Assembly (NCBI GenBank): GCA_031308135.1
Contig: JAHLJT010000631.1
Span: 2,829,371-2,893,370, forward strand
Source of the DNA: Acheta domesticus
Taxonomy: Eukaryota > Arthropoda > Insecta > Orthoptera > Gryllidae
Direction of reading: 5' to 3'
DNA: 64,000 nucleotides
Each line of letters opens with the position of its first letter. Within the stretch, counting starts at the first letter, position 1. The position numbers and the translations under genes were made by a program. This document shows, one piece after another, positions 24,255 to 35,925 of the stretch. The notes under the pieces were generated by a model. That model made no database searches. It was not told where the DNA came from and saw nothing but the letters and a program-made list of their open reading frames with translations.

Positions 24255-24708
24255 ACGTTCACTGTAACCGGAGGTGGCTGCTTGGCTTTGTCGAGGGGAC
24301 TGTTAGCTGCTGCCGCAGCGAGGGGCGGGAGGCGCTCGCGGAATGCGGGGGCGCGCCCGGCAGGCGGCAGGCGGTCACTGCGCCGGGGAATCCCGGGGGC
24401 GGCAGGCAGTCTGGCGCGGCTGGCCGGAATCCTAATCGGCCGCGAGGAGGCCGCGCTGCCCCCGCCCCCGCCCCCACCGCCAGCGCGAGCGCACGCGATC
24501 GCTATCGAGCGTTAACGCCGCCGCCGCCGTGATGTCATGCGCTCGCGGGACCGCGTTCCGCTGTTGGTAGGCTCCTCCCGTGTGACCGCGCCGCGCCGCG
24601 TCGGGGGATGCAACAGCTCCCGCCGCCGCTGGCCGAGCGAGCGAGCGAGCGAGCGAGCGCGGGCGTGCGGGCGAGTGAAACCCGGAACCCCGTGCAACGC
24701 AGGGTGGG
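24255..24708. other. CpG-rich island
   Basis: Very GC-rich with a (GAGC)n run at about 24636-24660 and cgcgccgcgccgcg near 24588. Frames here are compositional. Confidence 0.5.
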
Positions 24709-25240
24709 GTGACGCGGGGCGGGGTGGGTGGTTCGGGGCGGTGAAATGCGTGTCGGGGTGGGTCGGGGTGGGTCGCGGTGGGTCGCGGTGGGTCGGGGTG
24801 GGTCGGGGTGGGTGGGAGTGGTCGGGGTGGGTCGGGGTGGGTCGGAGTGGATCGGGGTGAGTCGGGGTGGGTTGGTGTGGGGCGGAGTAGGGCGGAGTGG
24901 ATCGGGGTGGGGCGGAGTGGGTCTGGGTAGTCTGGGTGGGTCGGGGTGGGTCGGGGTGAGTCGGGGTGGGTCGGGGAGGGTCGGGGTGAGGCAGTGTGGG
25001 GTGGGGCGGGGTGGGAGGGGTGGGGCGGGATGGGGTGGGATGGGACGGGGAAGGCGGGGTGGGGCGGAGTGGGATGGGACGGGGAAGCGGGGTGGGGCGG
25101 AGTGGGATTGGACGGGGAAGCGGGGAGGGGCGGAGTGGGATGGGACGGGGAAGGCGGGGTGGGGCGGAGTGGGATGGGACGGGGAAGGCGTGGAGGAGCG
25201 GGGGAGAGGGGCGGAGCGGGATGGCGCGAGGTGATGCGAG
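24709..25240 (+). repeat. G-rich minisatellite, gggtcggggt units
   Basis: About 530 bp of degenerate tandem units. The first part is built on ggtcggggtg decamers. The second part has longer units of about 48-50 bp containing gggatgggacggggaag-like blocks. Nearly every decamer supplies G3-G4 runs on the plus strand, so the array has strong G-quadruplex potential. Long frames on both strands (Gly/Trp-rich plus, Pro/His/Thr-rich minus) result from the lack of stops and are not called as genes. Confidence 0.9.
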
Positions 25241-27576
25241 GCGCGGCGTGTCGCAGCGTTGGGGTGCGGGCTGTAGGCGCGGGAGGGGGCGGGAGCCTGG
25301 CTCGTCGCCCTGTCCCTTGGGAAAGGGGAGGAGTTACGAAACTGTCACTCCTCAACGGGAAAATGCGGAGACAATCGAAGACTTGAGGTTTGCATATCTA
25401 AATCAGGGCACTGAGATGCAGAGCTTTTACCGCTCGTTTGCACTTATTTCTCATGCCTCGAACTTGTTTTACGTGGCCACTAACAATATTGATTCCATGA
25501 CGAAATGACCTTTCTTAATCTTCGTATCATTGCTGTTTTAAATATATTACCATAAATATCCGATACTCATTCACCTTTAACATCACTATTAGGCCTAGCA
25601 GGCACAAGATGTTTTTCAGACCGATAAGTATATCGTCCATGCTCAGGACCAATTTCATAATTTCTATAAGTTCAAAATAGTTTTTTTTTATCTAATTAGA
25701 GGTTATCTAGATTACCCTCGGCAATCGGCACACTTTTTTAAATTGCTTGAAAATAAAGATTATCTAACTTCCGTGTTCTTACAGCTATGATTCCTCTGGT
25801 ACCACTAAAGTTCTCTTTAAAACAGAGGAACAGGTTCTCATAGTTCCCTTACTTGAGATGAAATGGTTTTTGGTTCCCAAACAGCGCCTCTTGGTTTTCA
25901 AATATTTTATAGAGGACGAGGTATAAACGTGGAATAGGGGCACAAATGTGGAATACATGATCTGGCTTTGCAGATGCTGCTCTGTTGCAGAAAGCACTCG
26001 AAACGGTGCATTAAGTCAATCCAATTTTGTCTAATGCTGCAGAGGACCTTGATTTACAAGCGGCAGAACATTTAGGTTTTGTGAAGTATATAAAAAATTG
26101 TTAAGCACAAACTATTGTGTAACATACAAACTACTATCTTTAAGAATGTGGAATATATTTTGGTTTCGAGCTTAGTCATTGGGGTTAACAACCCTGTACT
26201 GTCTGGTTTCCAAATGCGTTCTGCCTTTTTGAGGTCCCCAGTGCCAAGATGGAGGTGTCACAAAAATGGAATACATCGGTATTCCAGAAAAGATTGGACG
26301 TTGCAATCAAGAGGCAGAGTTCCGCTCTGGAAAGTTTTCAGTAAATATTAAGGTCAGCAATTGATTATGTGCGGAATGTGCGAGATATGGTCACATGCAG
26401 AAACATGCGCCGGTTATTACAAAGAGCTTTACATTTTTGATTATTGCAAATTAATATATCTGTTGTACAGTAGTATGCCATTTGTTGCACTGTTATCACA
26501 TAACAACAAATACAACATGTCTGTTTGTAATTTGGACTAATTCTTTCGCATTTACTGCGTACTACCGGTATTTATTGTATTATAAGTTGGCGTCCCATCA
26601 GTGATTACAGTATTAGTATACCTTCTCACTGTCCAACATTTCACAATCATTTCTTTCTTTACATAGTTGGCAAGGAACAAAGAACAAAATGGTATTCCAT
26701 ATTTGTATCTCTTCCTCTTTAGTTAACAATTTAAAGGGGGGAAACAATGGATTTTTAAAATAGTTTCGTTTTCTTGAAAAATAGTTTTTTGGTATATAAT
26801 TGCCCATTGTTTGTCGAATAAAAAAGGTTAGAATAATTGTGAACATGGACGTTTCTGCAGAATATTACATTTGCAAAATGTATTAATGTAAATCATGTAG
26901 GTAATGTAATAATGCAATAATAAAAAGCGATATTTTCTATATTGTCGACACTGATAATGTCTTCGTCTTGAGCGAAAACTTAGTTCAAATTTAGGCTGCT
27001 ATTTGAAGCTGGGGACACATTTTCAGCGAAAGGTTACTTTCACCTCCATGAAGGATTCTCTCATGAAAGGGAGTTAGAAGATGGGTTTTCCCAAAGAACG
27101 GTTGCCAGTCTGGTCCTGGTTGGGTCCAATGATTACTTTGAGCAGGTAAGGAACAGACAGAAAGAAAAACGACTTGCCGCAATTTCACGTTTCATTACAC
27201 AAAATTAGAGGAGAGTGAACCAAATGCTGCCACGTACAATTCGTATAGCGAAACTACGAAGTGAAATATTAATACAAGGGAATATAATATGCTATGGAAT
27301 AGCCTACTTACATTCTAGTAGTTTCAAGTAACCACAATTGAGGCAAAAAATCCAATATTGCTGCTTTGCTACCAAACATGTTACTTTGTCACAATATTTT
27401 TATTATTACATTGTTACAATATTGCTACCAAACATTGCTAACTACTTTCGTGTGATCTTGATTTGCATACTGCAATCAGTTTATTTCGTTCGGCTTCATT
27501 GCGAAAATGTCACAATTTTTTTCTTTGTCGGTCGAAAACTCGTCCAAAATCCAAGATATGAATCTAATGGTTATGA
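25241..27576. other. AT-rich stretch, nothing recognised
   Basis: A GC-rich shoulder (25241-25330) then AT-rich DNA without signatures. Confidence 0.45.
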
Positions 27577-27700
27577 TTATCCAAATACTCATTCAGGACT
27601 GTTTGTTGCGTATAACACACCTAAGTAGAAAGAAGCGCTCGAAATTCTGCAAGAGAATTCATTATATTCGATAGACAAAACAGAGTACATCATCACAAAC
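27577..27700 (+). repeat. Direct repeat, unit A
   Basis: About 124 bp sharing with 27907-28030 the blocks tccaaatactcattc, gttgc(g/a)ta, (c/g)gaaattc, aattcatta(t)a-like and acatcatcac. The two units are diverged by about a quarter. Confidence 0.65.
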
Positions 27701-27906
27701 GTGTACCTTAATATAAAAATAATTAAGGTGATCCAGTGTAAATAATGCTAACTTACATATAACATTTCGCAAGAAATACAAGATATAACTATTTAAAGAA
27801 AATAAACTTGCATAAGCCACAACGTACGAATTATCTACATCATTTACTGTCTGTTCTTGCAATCACTTGAAATTTAGCCAAAGGCTAGTAATCTAATTAT
27901 TTTAGT

Positions 27907-28030
27907 TTGTCCAAATACTCATTCCGAAAGAATTAGTTGCATACAACATATATAAATCGAAAGCAGACCTAGAAATTCCGCACGCCAATCATTATACTCG
28001 ATATGCAAAACAATTAGAGTTCATCATCAC
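27907..28030 (+). repeat. Direct repeat, unit B
   Basis: Second unit of the 27577 repeat, ending in ttcatcatcac exactly where the hAT-like element at 28031 begins. The spacing suggests an older duplication or two ends of an element that was later invaded. Confidence 0.65.
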
Positions 28031-28650
28031 TAGGGGGAAGATTTTATTGAAATGTATTTTTTTTCTTTTCGCTTTGAAACAATGCCTTTTAATATAGATA
28101 TTAATCATGGCAAAAGGAAATGACATTTTATATGACTCTTTGTGCATTTTCCGTCGATTTTGAATATTAAATATTTTTTTGCGTTTTCCCGTCATTTTTA
28201 AAGTATTTTTCGCTGATTTAATTGACTTTAATATAATTTTCCTGATACTTGCTTCAAATAATACTTACGAGATGCAACAAATCTTCTCCATAGAATTCCT
28301 AGTAGCCTCTTGGATTTCTTCGTTCAGAAATTGTAATGTCAGCCCTTGTAAGTAATCTAAGGTTCCTGTGACGCCCGTCAGCGCCATAGTCATTTCGTCA
28401 GATTTTATGACATCCAAAGACGAGAGATTTCTTGGTAATGTACCACTCAAACCAAAAGCTTGCAAGCTGAGTTCACTTGGGCCAAAGGAAGAAGCTTCGA
28501 TTACATCAATAACGTGTCCAACAGCTTGACCTGTTCATCTGAACCGGTTTTGATGAAACTTCTTACGACATTTTTCTTTGTTTTTAGGGCATTTTAAAAG
28601 CATTTTATTAATTTTTGGCGATGTTTTGGGACATTAAAATTCGCCTCCTA
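28031..28650 (-). mobile_element. Non-autonomous hAT-like element, TAGGG type (copy of the 61-kb element)
   Basis: It aligns along its whole length with 61164-61773, and in reverse orientation with 51520-52172. Ends are tagggggaagattttattg (left) and tAAAATtcgcctcctA (right). The flanks atcatcac and ttcgtcaa agree at 5 of 8 positions, so the duplication is worn. On the minus strand a piece of frame at 28465-28265 (LQAFGLSGTLPRNLSSLD... then FLNEEIQEATRNS) is recognisable in the other copies despite stops. It may be a remnant of a once-coding segment. I do not recognise the protein. Confidence 0.75.
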
Positions 28651-28689
28651 TTCGTCAAAACTTTGCAACGGGATTCGCAATGTGATAAC

Positions 28690-29291
28690 TAGGGAGCGGA
28701 TTTTTATGCCCTAAAAAATCTTGAAATATGCTTTTTAAAATACGCATTTAAGACCTACAAATTCTTAAATCTGCCTCTTTAATATGCAATTAAAATTGTC
28801 AATATTTCATTTTCTGTATAAACCTTACTTGATAAAATTCAGGAGAAGCATGGTTGGGATGGAAAAAAATTGTGCAAACATATATAACCTAACTTAATTC
28901 TCGGGAGAAATAATTAAAGTAAATGTACACTTGAGTGAAGTACCTACATTGTAAGCTTTCTTTCACTTTTTTCTGCCTAGTTTAAAAAATATATCAAGAA
29001 ATATCCTACATTTGCACAAGTATTTTATCACCTATAGAAAAGAAAAAAAAGAAAATTGTGGCAAGCTTTGCTAACAATGAACGCTCACAAATAGATTCTA
29101 TGAACACACGAAACATATTCTCTCTTTAACGAAAAATGCAAAATATGCTCCCATCATTACACGAATATGCCCCAACACGAAAAATCGATCAAATATGCAA
29201 TCCCATTAAAACCAAATGTCAAGAAATTACTCTCAGGTATGCCTTGAAGCAATGGAGAAGAATAAGCAATATCATAGAAATCCGCTCCCTA
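28690..29291 (+). mobile_element. Non-autonomous hAT-like element with perfect 8-bp target duplication
   Basis: Terminal inverted repeats TAGGGAGCGGATTTTTATG (left) and its complement with one mismatch (right, to 29291) are 19 bp long. The 8 bases gtgataac stand directly on both sides (28682-28689 and 29292-29299), a perfect target-site duplication. TIRs of this type with 8-bp duplications define hAT transposition. The 602-bp interior has repeated aaaatatgc-type motifs, as in relatives, and no transposase. The perfect duplication suggests a fairly recent insertion. Confidence 0.93.
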
Positions 29292-29308
29292 GTGATAACT
29301 TATATCAA

Positions 29309-29484
29309 CAGAGGCGTGTCTAGGTATTCAGGCGCCCATGGCAGGCATAGAATTTGCGCCCCTTTCGGGTTACTTCAAAGTAGGATGATTGTTATTTCTT
29401 TCAGCGGATATACTCCAAACAGCGCCCCTTATGAGTGGCGCCCATGGCACGTGCCATGTCCGCCATACCGTAGATACGCCTCTG
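29309..29484. mobile_element. Small DNA transposon (MITE) with CAGAGGCGT ends
   Basis: The ends cagaggcgtgtctagg (29309) and tagatacgcctctg (to 29484) are inverted copies; inside, ggcgcccatggca also recurs inverted. A tatca repeat flanks the element if one adenine is included. It lies 10 bp from the target duplication of the preceding element. Confidence 0.7.
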
Positions 29485-32400
29485 TTATCAAGCCTCATTC
29501 CGCAAAGACCAAACGTTCCGATTTCGCCCATATCCCATTATTCTCAGTCGAACGCCTTCCTATTCGTTTGGCGGTGAGGCCCCGCCCAAGCCCAAGCCCA
29601 GATCCTGTTCCTCCGGAGAGCGGCGCGGCGCGGAGCCCCGAGAGGCGCTGCCACGGCGGACGAAGAGCAGCTGGCCCCGTTCACGGCTCGCGTCTCATTT
29701 ACGGCTGGCAATTATGACGGACTACGCAGAACTGTATCAATAGTTCCCATTCCGTATGAGTCATGCTTACATGATCTAACCGCACTTGGCGAGGGCCACT
29801 TGAATGGACAGCCGTGGACATAAATGGGGCATTGAATTCCTTTCCCCAGAATACCACGACGGTTTATTGTCCTGTTTTGCATCAGTAAATAATGGCTAAA
29901 AGTGCCTTGGTTGGAATGCAAGGTAACCAAGTGCATCATAGGAAAAAAATGAAATTGTTAATGTAAAACTGTGCACTGCGGCTAGTAAATGGGTAATGTT
30001 AACTGACTCGTAAAAAAGAGTACAACATTTACGCATATTGGGGCGTCATACGGGTGTAATCAAAACACAGACGAGAGTGGGTTGTAATAACAGTGAATTT
30101 ATTCATAAACTAGACCGTAGTCACAAATAACAAACTTCACTGCTTACAATTAACTAACTAAATAGATTCCACTACTAGGAGAGATTTTAATCGAACGGCT
30201 ACCACACCGCTCTACATCTGAGACCTAATGCATGTCTCGCTCGTCACGACAATGAATTGCCGGCCCCTTGCCTACGTGCACCACTCGCCCAAACGTATGC
30301 ACAACCGCACGCCGACGCTGCTGAGAAACAAGAAGGAGGCCTTGTTCTCGCCCGTTATATTGGTCTTTCGCCGCCCCCATTGCCTCCGTGCCGTATCCGC
30401 GCTAGGCAGAAATTCCCAATGCGTCATCTTCTGCGCCCTTTGTTTAACTTCCTGCCATCTGCGCAGGTAGTCACCGTTTGAGCGCGCCACGACGCTACAA
30501 TATACTACATATTCACAAGATCAAGAACGTTCAGTGCTCCCATTAATCTTGAAAGCACTACGCGGTTCTTTGTAAGAAGTGTTTACATTGTTAATCGAAA
30601 TCCTTCTCGGCTCATTTTATTTTGCTTGAGCGCACCCCGGTTAACTGTCAGGAGTCAAAAGCGCCCGCCGCTTCACTTTCAGTCGCATTACAAAAGTTCT
30701 CGAAGTTAAGGAAACGAGTACTGTTGGCACAGGATCACTCGCTAAATATTCGGTCAGATTAAATTGTCTCATTTAATGATCTCTTAAATTATCACTATTA
30801 AAATTGTATATTCAATAGACTAAAAAATGGATAACTATTTCAGATACAATTTTGGATGCCCCTGACAATGAATTTGGGATACACAACGCTGGAACGCAGG
30901 GATCCTTTGCCTGTACAGTGATGGCAGCGGTTACAGAAACAAGGTCCAGGGCTACCTACTGGATAGACGGAACACCTTAGTCGAGCGCTAACTCAGCTAC
31001 GATGGCGAAGTGGCGGGCAAAGCAGGCACTGTCGAGGCTAAGGCACGGCACTGCCCCAAGCGCATAAGTCAGAAGGCTCCGATTGGCTACCTCGAACTGG
31101 AGACCCCGCAGGGTGGGGGGCAGATAGTCGCAAGACGTCGCAAGTCGCTCTTGGTGGAATTGAAAACGTACACTCGGACCTGGGTTTGTCGGCGGTACTC
31201 ACGTAGATTGCGTCAAGGTGGGTGCAGGGACAAAGTGGTGCTAAGTGGTTGCCGGGCTCACCCGGTGACCTACCAGTTGGGCTCCTACCCGCCGACCTTT
31301 GGGCAGAATTGAGTGGGGGACCAACTCTCATATTGCGACTACCCTTCGTCTTCGGTTGGGCGCCTCGGACGGGTAGCCGGCTCGCTCAGTCGATAGACAG
31401 TCTGGCCTGAAATGGCGATGATGGAGGAAGCTGGCGGTCGGGGTCAAATGAGGAGCATTGCATTCATATAACAACATGGGGGATTTATTCAGTAAGAAAT
31501 CACGAATGAACTGGTACCAATCAGATCGGCGAGCATGCTCCCCTTTACCCAAATCAAAAAAAAACATGTCATGCACACACACAAGTTAAAATTAAGAAAT
31601 ACAAATTAATACAATTACAATGACAAAGATTTTCTCCTTGCGCAAATTCCCTCTTGACGGCCAAGCGCGGCCGGGGAATCTCTCTTCGTCGCCCGGTCGA
31701 AAGGTAATTAGCAAAAATTGTTCGCCACACAGTTTATGACTTTCGACCACGGGCGCACCACAAAAGCAAAATAAATACTGCCTTCGCAAGGCAGCTTGCA
31801 CAACCCACCAAAGTTGAATAACCTCAGGCCGTCAGCTGGCTGCGAGGGTCGTCACGGGCAGTGAGGCGCTGCCCCGGGTGGGGTGCGCAGGACTGAACCA
31901 GGTATGCAGCGAGGGGTTGCTGGGGCTGGCCCAACACACAGCGCCGTCCGCACAATGTTGTGAATGACAAGGTAATGTTTGCTCGAATGAATGATCTCCT
32001 CACTCTCGATCTATCACACTGTATTTTGGAGATCGAAGCGAGTTCGTGAATCATCTGATAATCTCACGAAAAAAAAAGTCCCGAATTCGAGCACAAGTCG
32101 GATATTAACACAGCACAATTCACTGTCAATTGTCCGTCACACAGCCCCGCGGTCTACAATTGTTAAAGGGGACTTGCACAAATTCTCCCAAGAAAACTCA
32201 ATGTTTTTTTTTATAAGTCCTTCCAATACGAACCGAACTCTGGCTCCGGCACCTAGTGCCACCACAAAGGCAACTTGTCCCCCCTTGACCGCTACTCGCG
32301 TCCTACTCCGAACGCAACTCTTTCGCTTCTCTCCTCGCGTCGCCTGCTCCGAAGTCTCTCGAAGCTTCTTTCCCCCACCAAAATTATCCCCCAAGATTCT

Positions 32401-33927
32401 GGAACCTTCCAGAACATTGCCTAATTCCGGCGGCTATTGGCGCAAGGGTAGTGCGTCTCAAACTATTTCTGCCCAATCGTCGAGTGTTTTTGAGGCCGAG
32501 AAATGAGAGAGAAGCTGGCTATCGCTCCCTCTCGCTTCAATTTTGCGTCAAATAGGGGCAGTTATTAATGGCTGGGGGTGTGAGGGGCTGGAAATCTCAA
32601 GGGAGGCTGGGGGGAGCTTTGAGCGTCGCGGAAAAATACCGGGGGTGCCGTGCGCACGAAACGACCACCCAAGCTCCGGGACACGTGGCCGTGACAGATT
32701 CAAAGGGGCGAAGGGGGGCGGCGAGCAGCCGCCGCCGTCCTGGCGCCATCGGCTGACCCTCAGACAGGCGTAGCCCGGGAGTAATTCTTAGGCGCGCAAT
32801 TAACCGTAATATATTCGGTATCACTACAATATCCACATGTAAAAAGGCCAACGAGGAACATGAATCCTCATGTCAGGTTGCCTAGGTTCCGACGATACTC
32901 ACGTGGATAGCTTCATGATTGGAGACTGAGGAGACGACAGAATGGCCCGTCCCAGACTTAATTGGGGAGGTTCCCGAGAAGGATAACTGCATTCCGGTGG
33001 AATACGGATTCCAGCGCAAGGGTGTACCTGTGCGCCTGGATGGGGTGCGGATAGAGGCTGGCGCCTGGGTGCCCCACTCCGGCTAGTAATCGCTCTGGAA
33101 GAACACGCAAGTGCGGGGTATTACATGTTAGTGCTGGTACGTTAACCATACGAAACACTGGAGAAAACGTTTTCTACTCCACACTTCGAGTTTGGACGGG
33201 CAGCGCCAGGCGACGGTTGCCCGTCTGAGACACAGTTCACGAACACTTTAAACTTACTTCACTGTGATTGGTGGTCTGGTCTCATGATGTAGTAATGTAT
33301 AATGATGAATATCTGGTCTAATGATGTAATTGATAATCTTTATTATACACTACAGTATGAAAGTCTTCAGGGACCTGAGCGCAAACGCACAGGCGTGGGC
33401 CGACTAAAACAAGAGGGAGGGGCAACAACTTTTCAACCCCTTATCCACTGAAATCTTTTACTTAGCATTTACTTTACATAACATTTTTCTTGTTCAAAAT
33501 TCAGTCTACTTTCGAGTGTTTTAAAATGTGTTTTTAGGAGACTGTCGAAGGAATCGTCTTTTTTAAAATTATTCTGTAACGTTTTGCAAAAATTAAAAAT
33601 TCATAAATAAAAATTAATTTTAATTATTCAAAATAGACATCAAGTTATTGACTACAGTACGATAAATGTTGACTTTTACAACTATGTAAAACACCTAAAT
33701 TTTACAAATTTTATGACCTTAGGCAATATTTAAAAAAATATTATTATCCCCGCTTTGTCCACCACGAATTCCACATGCAAGTCGAAAAAAAGTGTCGGCA
33801 AAAGTAGAAAATGAACGGTCTGACCAAACAAGGGTCGGCGCTGATTCGAATGATAAGCGATAATGACATTCATGTAATACGTACGACAATGAACCAACGG
33901 CGAGGCACAAGACTGATTGGTGTTTTG
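29485..33927. other. Mixed region, no gene recognised
   Basis: About 4.4 kb with changing composition. GC-richer parts lie at 29575-29700, 30240-30490, 30990-31440, 31820-31960 and 32560-33250. Two places (30085-30180 and 31460-31560) have gatttattca-like sequence, which is a polyadenylation signal if read on the minus strand, followed by AT-rich stretches. That is the look of reversed retroelement 3' ends, but I see no protease, RT or integrase. Frames of 100-190 codons here lack any motif I know. Confidence 0.4.
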
Positions 33928-34045
33928 GGGCGCGTCACCTGCTACGATCATTAGACCCGTAAATTTAGTGCATGTTTTATCGCACAAAATTACTAATTTT
34001 TTCCGCTGGATGGCGAGATCTGGCGCCAACCTGCAGCCGACCCTG
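33928..34045 (-). mobile_element. Long SINE, copy 4, tail-side part
   Basis: The body gcgcgtcacctgctacgatcatta...gctggatggcgagatctggcgcc belongs to the tail half of the SINE. The match stops at about 34036-34045, where family copies would continue with gtcggctagcgg. Confidence 0.8.
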
Positions 34046-34311
34046 GCCGAATGAACTACACTCCCTGCAGCCACGGAGGTTAAATAACTAGAGACACCGC
34101 GGGTTCCTGAGTGGGTGACCTCCTGGCAATACGCATCATGATACGTATTCTGTAATTTAACAGCGGCGAGTCCCCGGCCGAAGGGATAAATAGCAATGAC
34201 TGATTACGACTGACGACTGTCAAGGTTAAAGGAGGATTACTCCCTAAGATGCTAGTAAACGGCTTATAGAATGTTGCTACTAAATACGTAACAGAAATCA
34301 AACAAAACTCA
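34046..34311. mobile_element. Insertion of about 266 bp inside SINE copy 4
   Basis: The sequence interrupts the SINE between its ggcgcc-gacctg and gtcggctagcgg blocks. It contains the palindrome aatacgcatcatgatacgtatt (one mismatch) and ggcgagtccccggccgaaggga. I could not define terminal repeats or a target duplication, so the insert type is unknown. Confidence 0.6.
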
Positions 34312-34737
34312 CTCGTCGGCTAGCGGGTTTTCCCCCAACTAGATATCTCCCATCACCGGAGCACAGTCTCAGCTGGGAGAAGCTCTGAGATCCCGACTGG
34401 TCACCCGACATTTATGGTAGTGTAGAGCATGTAAGTGAGTGGAAGTAAGGGATGAGGATAGGACAAGGAAGCGGAAGGAAAAATCGCGCGCGGTCCAAGG
34501 CCCGTTTGTTAGGGCACGATTCCAGCATTCGTCTGGTGTTGATCCGAGAAACCAGGGAAAACTACCGATCATAGTATCCGGTCGCCAGATTTCTTCTCCA
34601 GGCAGCGGCTGAATTCCACTTAGCTATCTAGTGTCGAAAATCCTGTCACAAGCGCCGTCGGGATTCGAACCCTAGGACCTCCCTGTCAGAGGCACTGCAA
34701 TGGCATCAATTAATACTCTGAGCAACCTAACCGGTGC
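34312..34737 (-). mobile_element. Long SINE, copy 4, head-side part
   Basis: It resumes with cgtcggctagcgggttttc and continues through the body to the tRNA-like head (B box gggattcgaacccta at about 34660-34674, minus strand) and gagcaacctaaccggt. Confidence 0.85.
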
Positions 34738-34882
34738 GAGGCAGAAGAGACGGGACAATAAAATCTGCCGCGAAACGGCTTAGTTCGCACATGAAGTGGC
34801 CAAAATTTGAACCGCGCAGCACAGAGGGGAGAAGGAAGCGCATTTTCTTCCCGCCTCCGCCCGTTGCGCCGCCCGCCCTTTG

Positions 34883-35412
34883 TTCCATTGATTCTGGGCA
34901 CGTCAACTGCTAAAGTCATTAGTCCCGTCAGTGTAGTGCATGTAGTCCTCGGGAGGTGACGGTGATCTCCCCAGCTGGTTGGTGAGATCCGTTGCCGACC
35001 TACCTGTCAGCTAGCGGGGTTTTCCCCAAAAAGGTATCGCCCACCAGCGGGCACCGCCCCGGCCAGAACAAGTTCTAAGCTCCTGACCGGTCTCCCTGCT
35101 TGTGAGAGAAGTTTAGTTCGAGCTAGTGTGTGTGTAAGGGGTGAGGGTAGGCAAGGATGAGGAAGGAAGGATCGCGTGATCTCCGTGGCCCTTTTGTTAG
35201 GGTACTGCTCCGGCATCGGCTTGGTGTTGATCGGAGAAACCACGGAAAACTACCGATCAGAGCAGCCGGTGGCTAAAACTCTCCAGACAGCGGCTGAATT
35301 CGACCTAGCTATCCAGCTACTGGCGAAACTCCTGGCACCGTCGAGGCTGTAACCCAGAACCTCCCGATCAGAGGCACTGCAGCAACATCAGCTGACGCCC
35401 TGAGCCACCTTC
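34883..35412 (-). mobile_element. Long SINE, copy 5
   Basis: Full-length-like copy: tail side ccattgattctgggcacgtc, body with ggtgacggtgatctcccc and gatcggagaaaccacgg, then the head, ending ctgacgccctgagccacct. It lies 145 bp after copy 4 in the same orientation. Confidence 0.9.
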
Positions 35413-35690
35413 CCCCGGTCCCTCGGTTCGAGTCCCGGCGCGGGCGCGGCGCCGGTCACGTGGGCCGGGGCGCGCTGACCCCGCGACCCCTGCGCCCCGC
35501 CCCGCCCCGCCCCGCCTGACGTAAGCGGCGCGCGTTTCCGGCACTCAATGGAGATGCCTGGCGCCGCCTTCGCCCCCGCCCCCCGCCCCTCCGCAGCCGC
35601 CGCACAGTGCCGACGGCGCGCCGCGCCTCGCCGCGTGGCCAAAGCTGCGGCTGGCACGAAGCCTCCGCGGCCACGCTGCCAACCAGACTA
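35413..35690. other. CpG-rich island
   Basis: Begins right at the SINE head and contains cgccccgccccgccccgcc (35497-35517). Frames are compositional. Confidence 0.5.
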
Positions 35691-35737
35691 TTGTGACATT
35701 TTTCTAACTCTGCCTCTCTCAAACCCCTATGGCCACG

Positions 35738-35925
35738 ACGGAATATCACTCGGCACCTTTCTCCGTCGTACCGCTATGTCGCATGATCGCAAGCACTGTT
35801 TGATACGGTCGCGAGCATGTGATACCTGGTGGCACGACTGAGAACGTTGCGAAGTACCGTGACATATTCCATCGTGAAGGCGGGCCTTGAGGGGCAAAGG
35901 TTGAAAAATCGCAATATAGTAAAAG
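35738..35925 (+). mobile_element. Inverted-repeat MITE, diverged copy
   Basis: It resembles 42381-42620: gtcgcatgatcgc, a loop, ggtggcacgactgagaacg, cgaagtaccgtgacatattcca, then aaaaatcgcaatatagt. Its arms pair less well than in the 42-kb copy. Confidence 0.6.

Noticed and set aside
24432..25355. Open frame of 307 codons, minus strand
   Set aside because: It translates the G-rich minisatellite into Pro/His/Thr repeats; the opposite strand is equally open. No domain, and composition explains it.
29136..29717. Open frame of 193 codons
   Set aside because: It runs through the end of a hAT-like element, a MITE and a GC-rich block, so it spans unrelated insertions.
31991..32506. Open frame of 171 codons
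   Set aside because: Serine/threonine/proline-rich without motifs or splice context, next to a competing minus-strand frame. It could be a repeat fragment; not enough to call.
30085..32510. LTR retrotransposon in reverse orientation
   Set aside because: Reverse polyadenylation-like signals and composition are suggestive, but I found no paired LTRs, primer-binding site or pol motifs.
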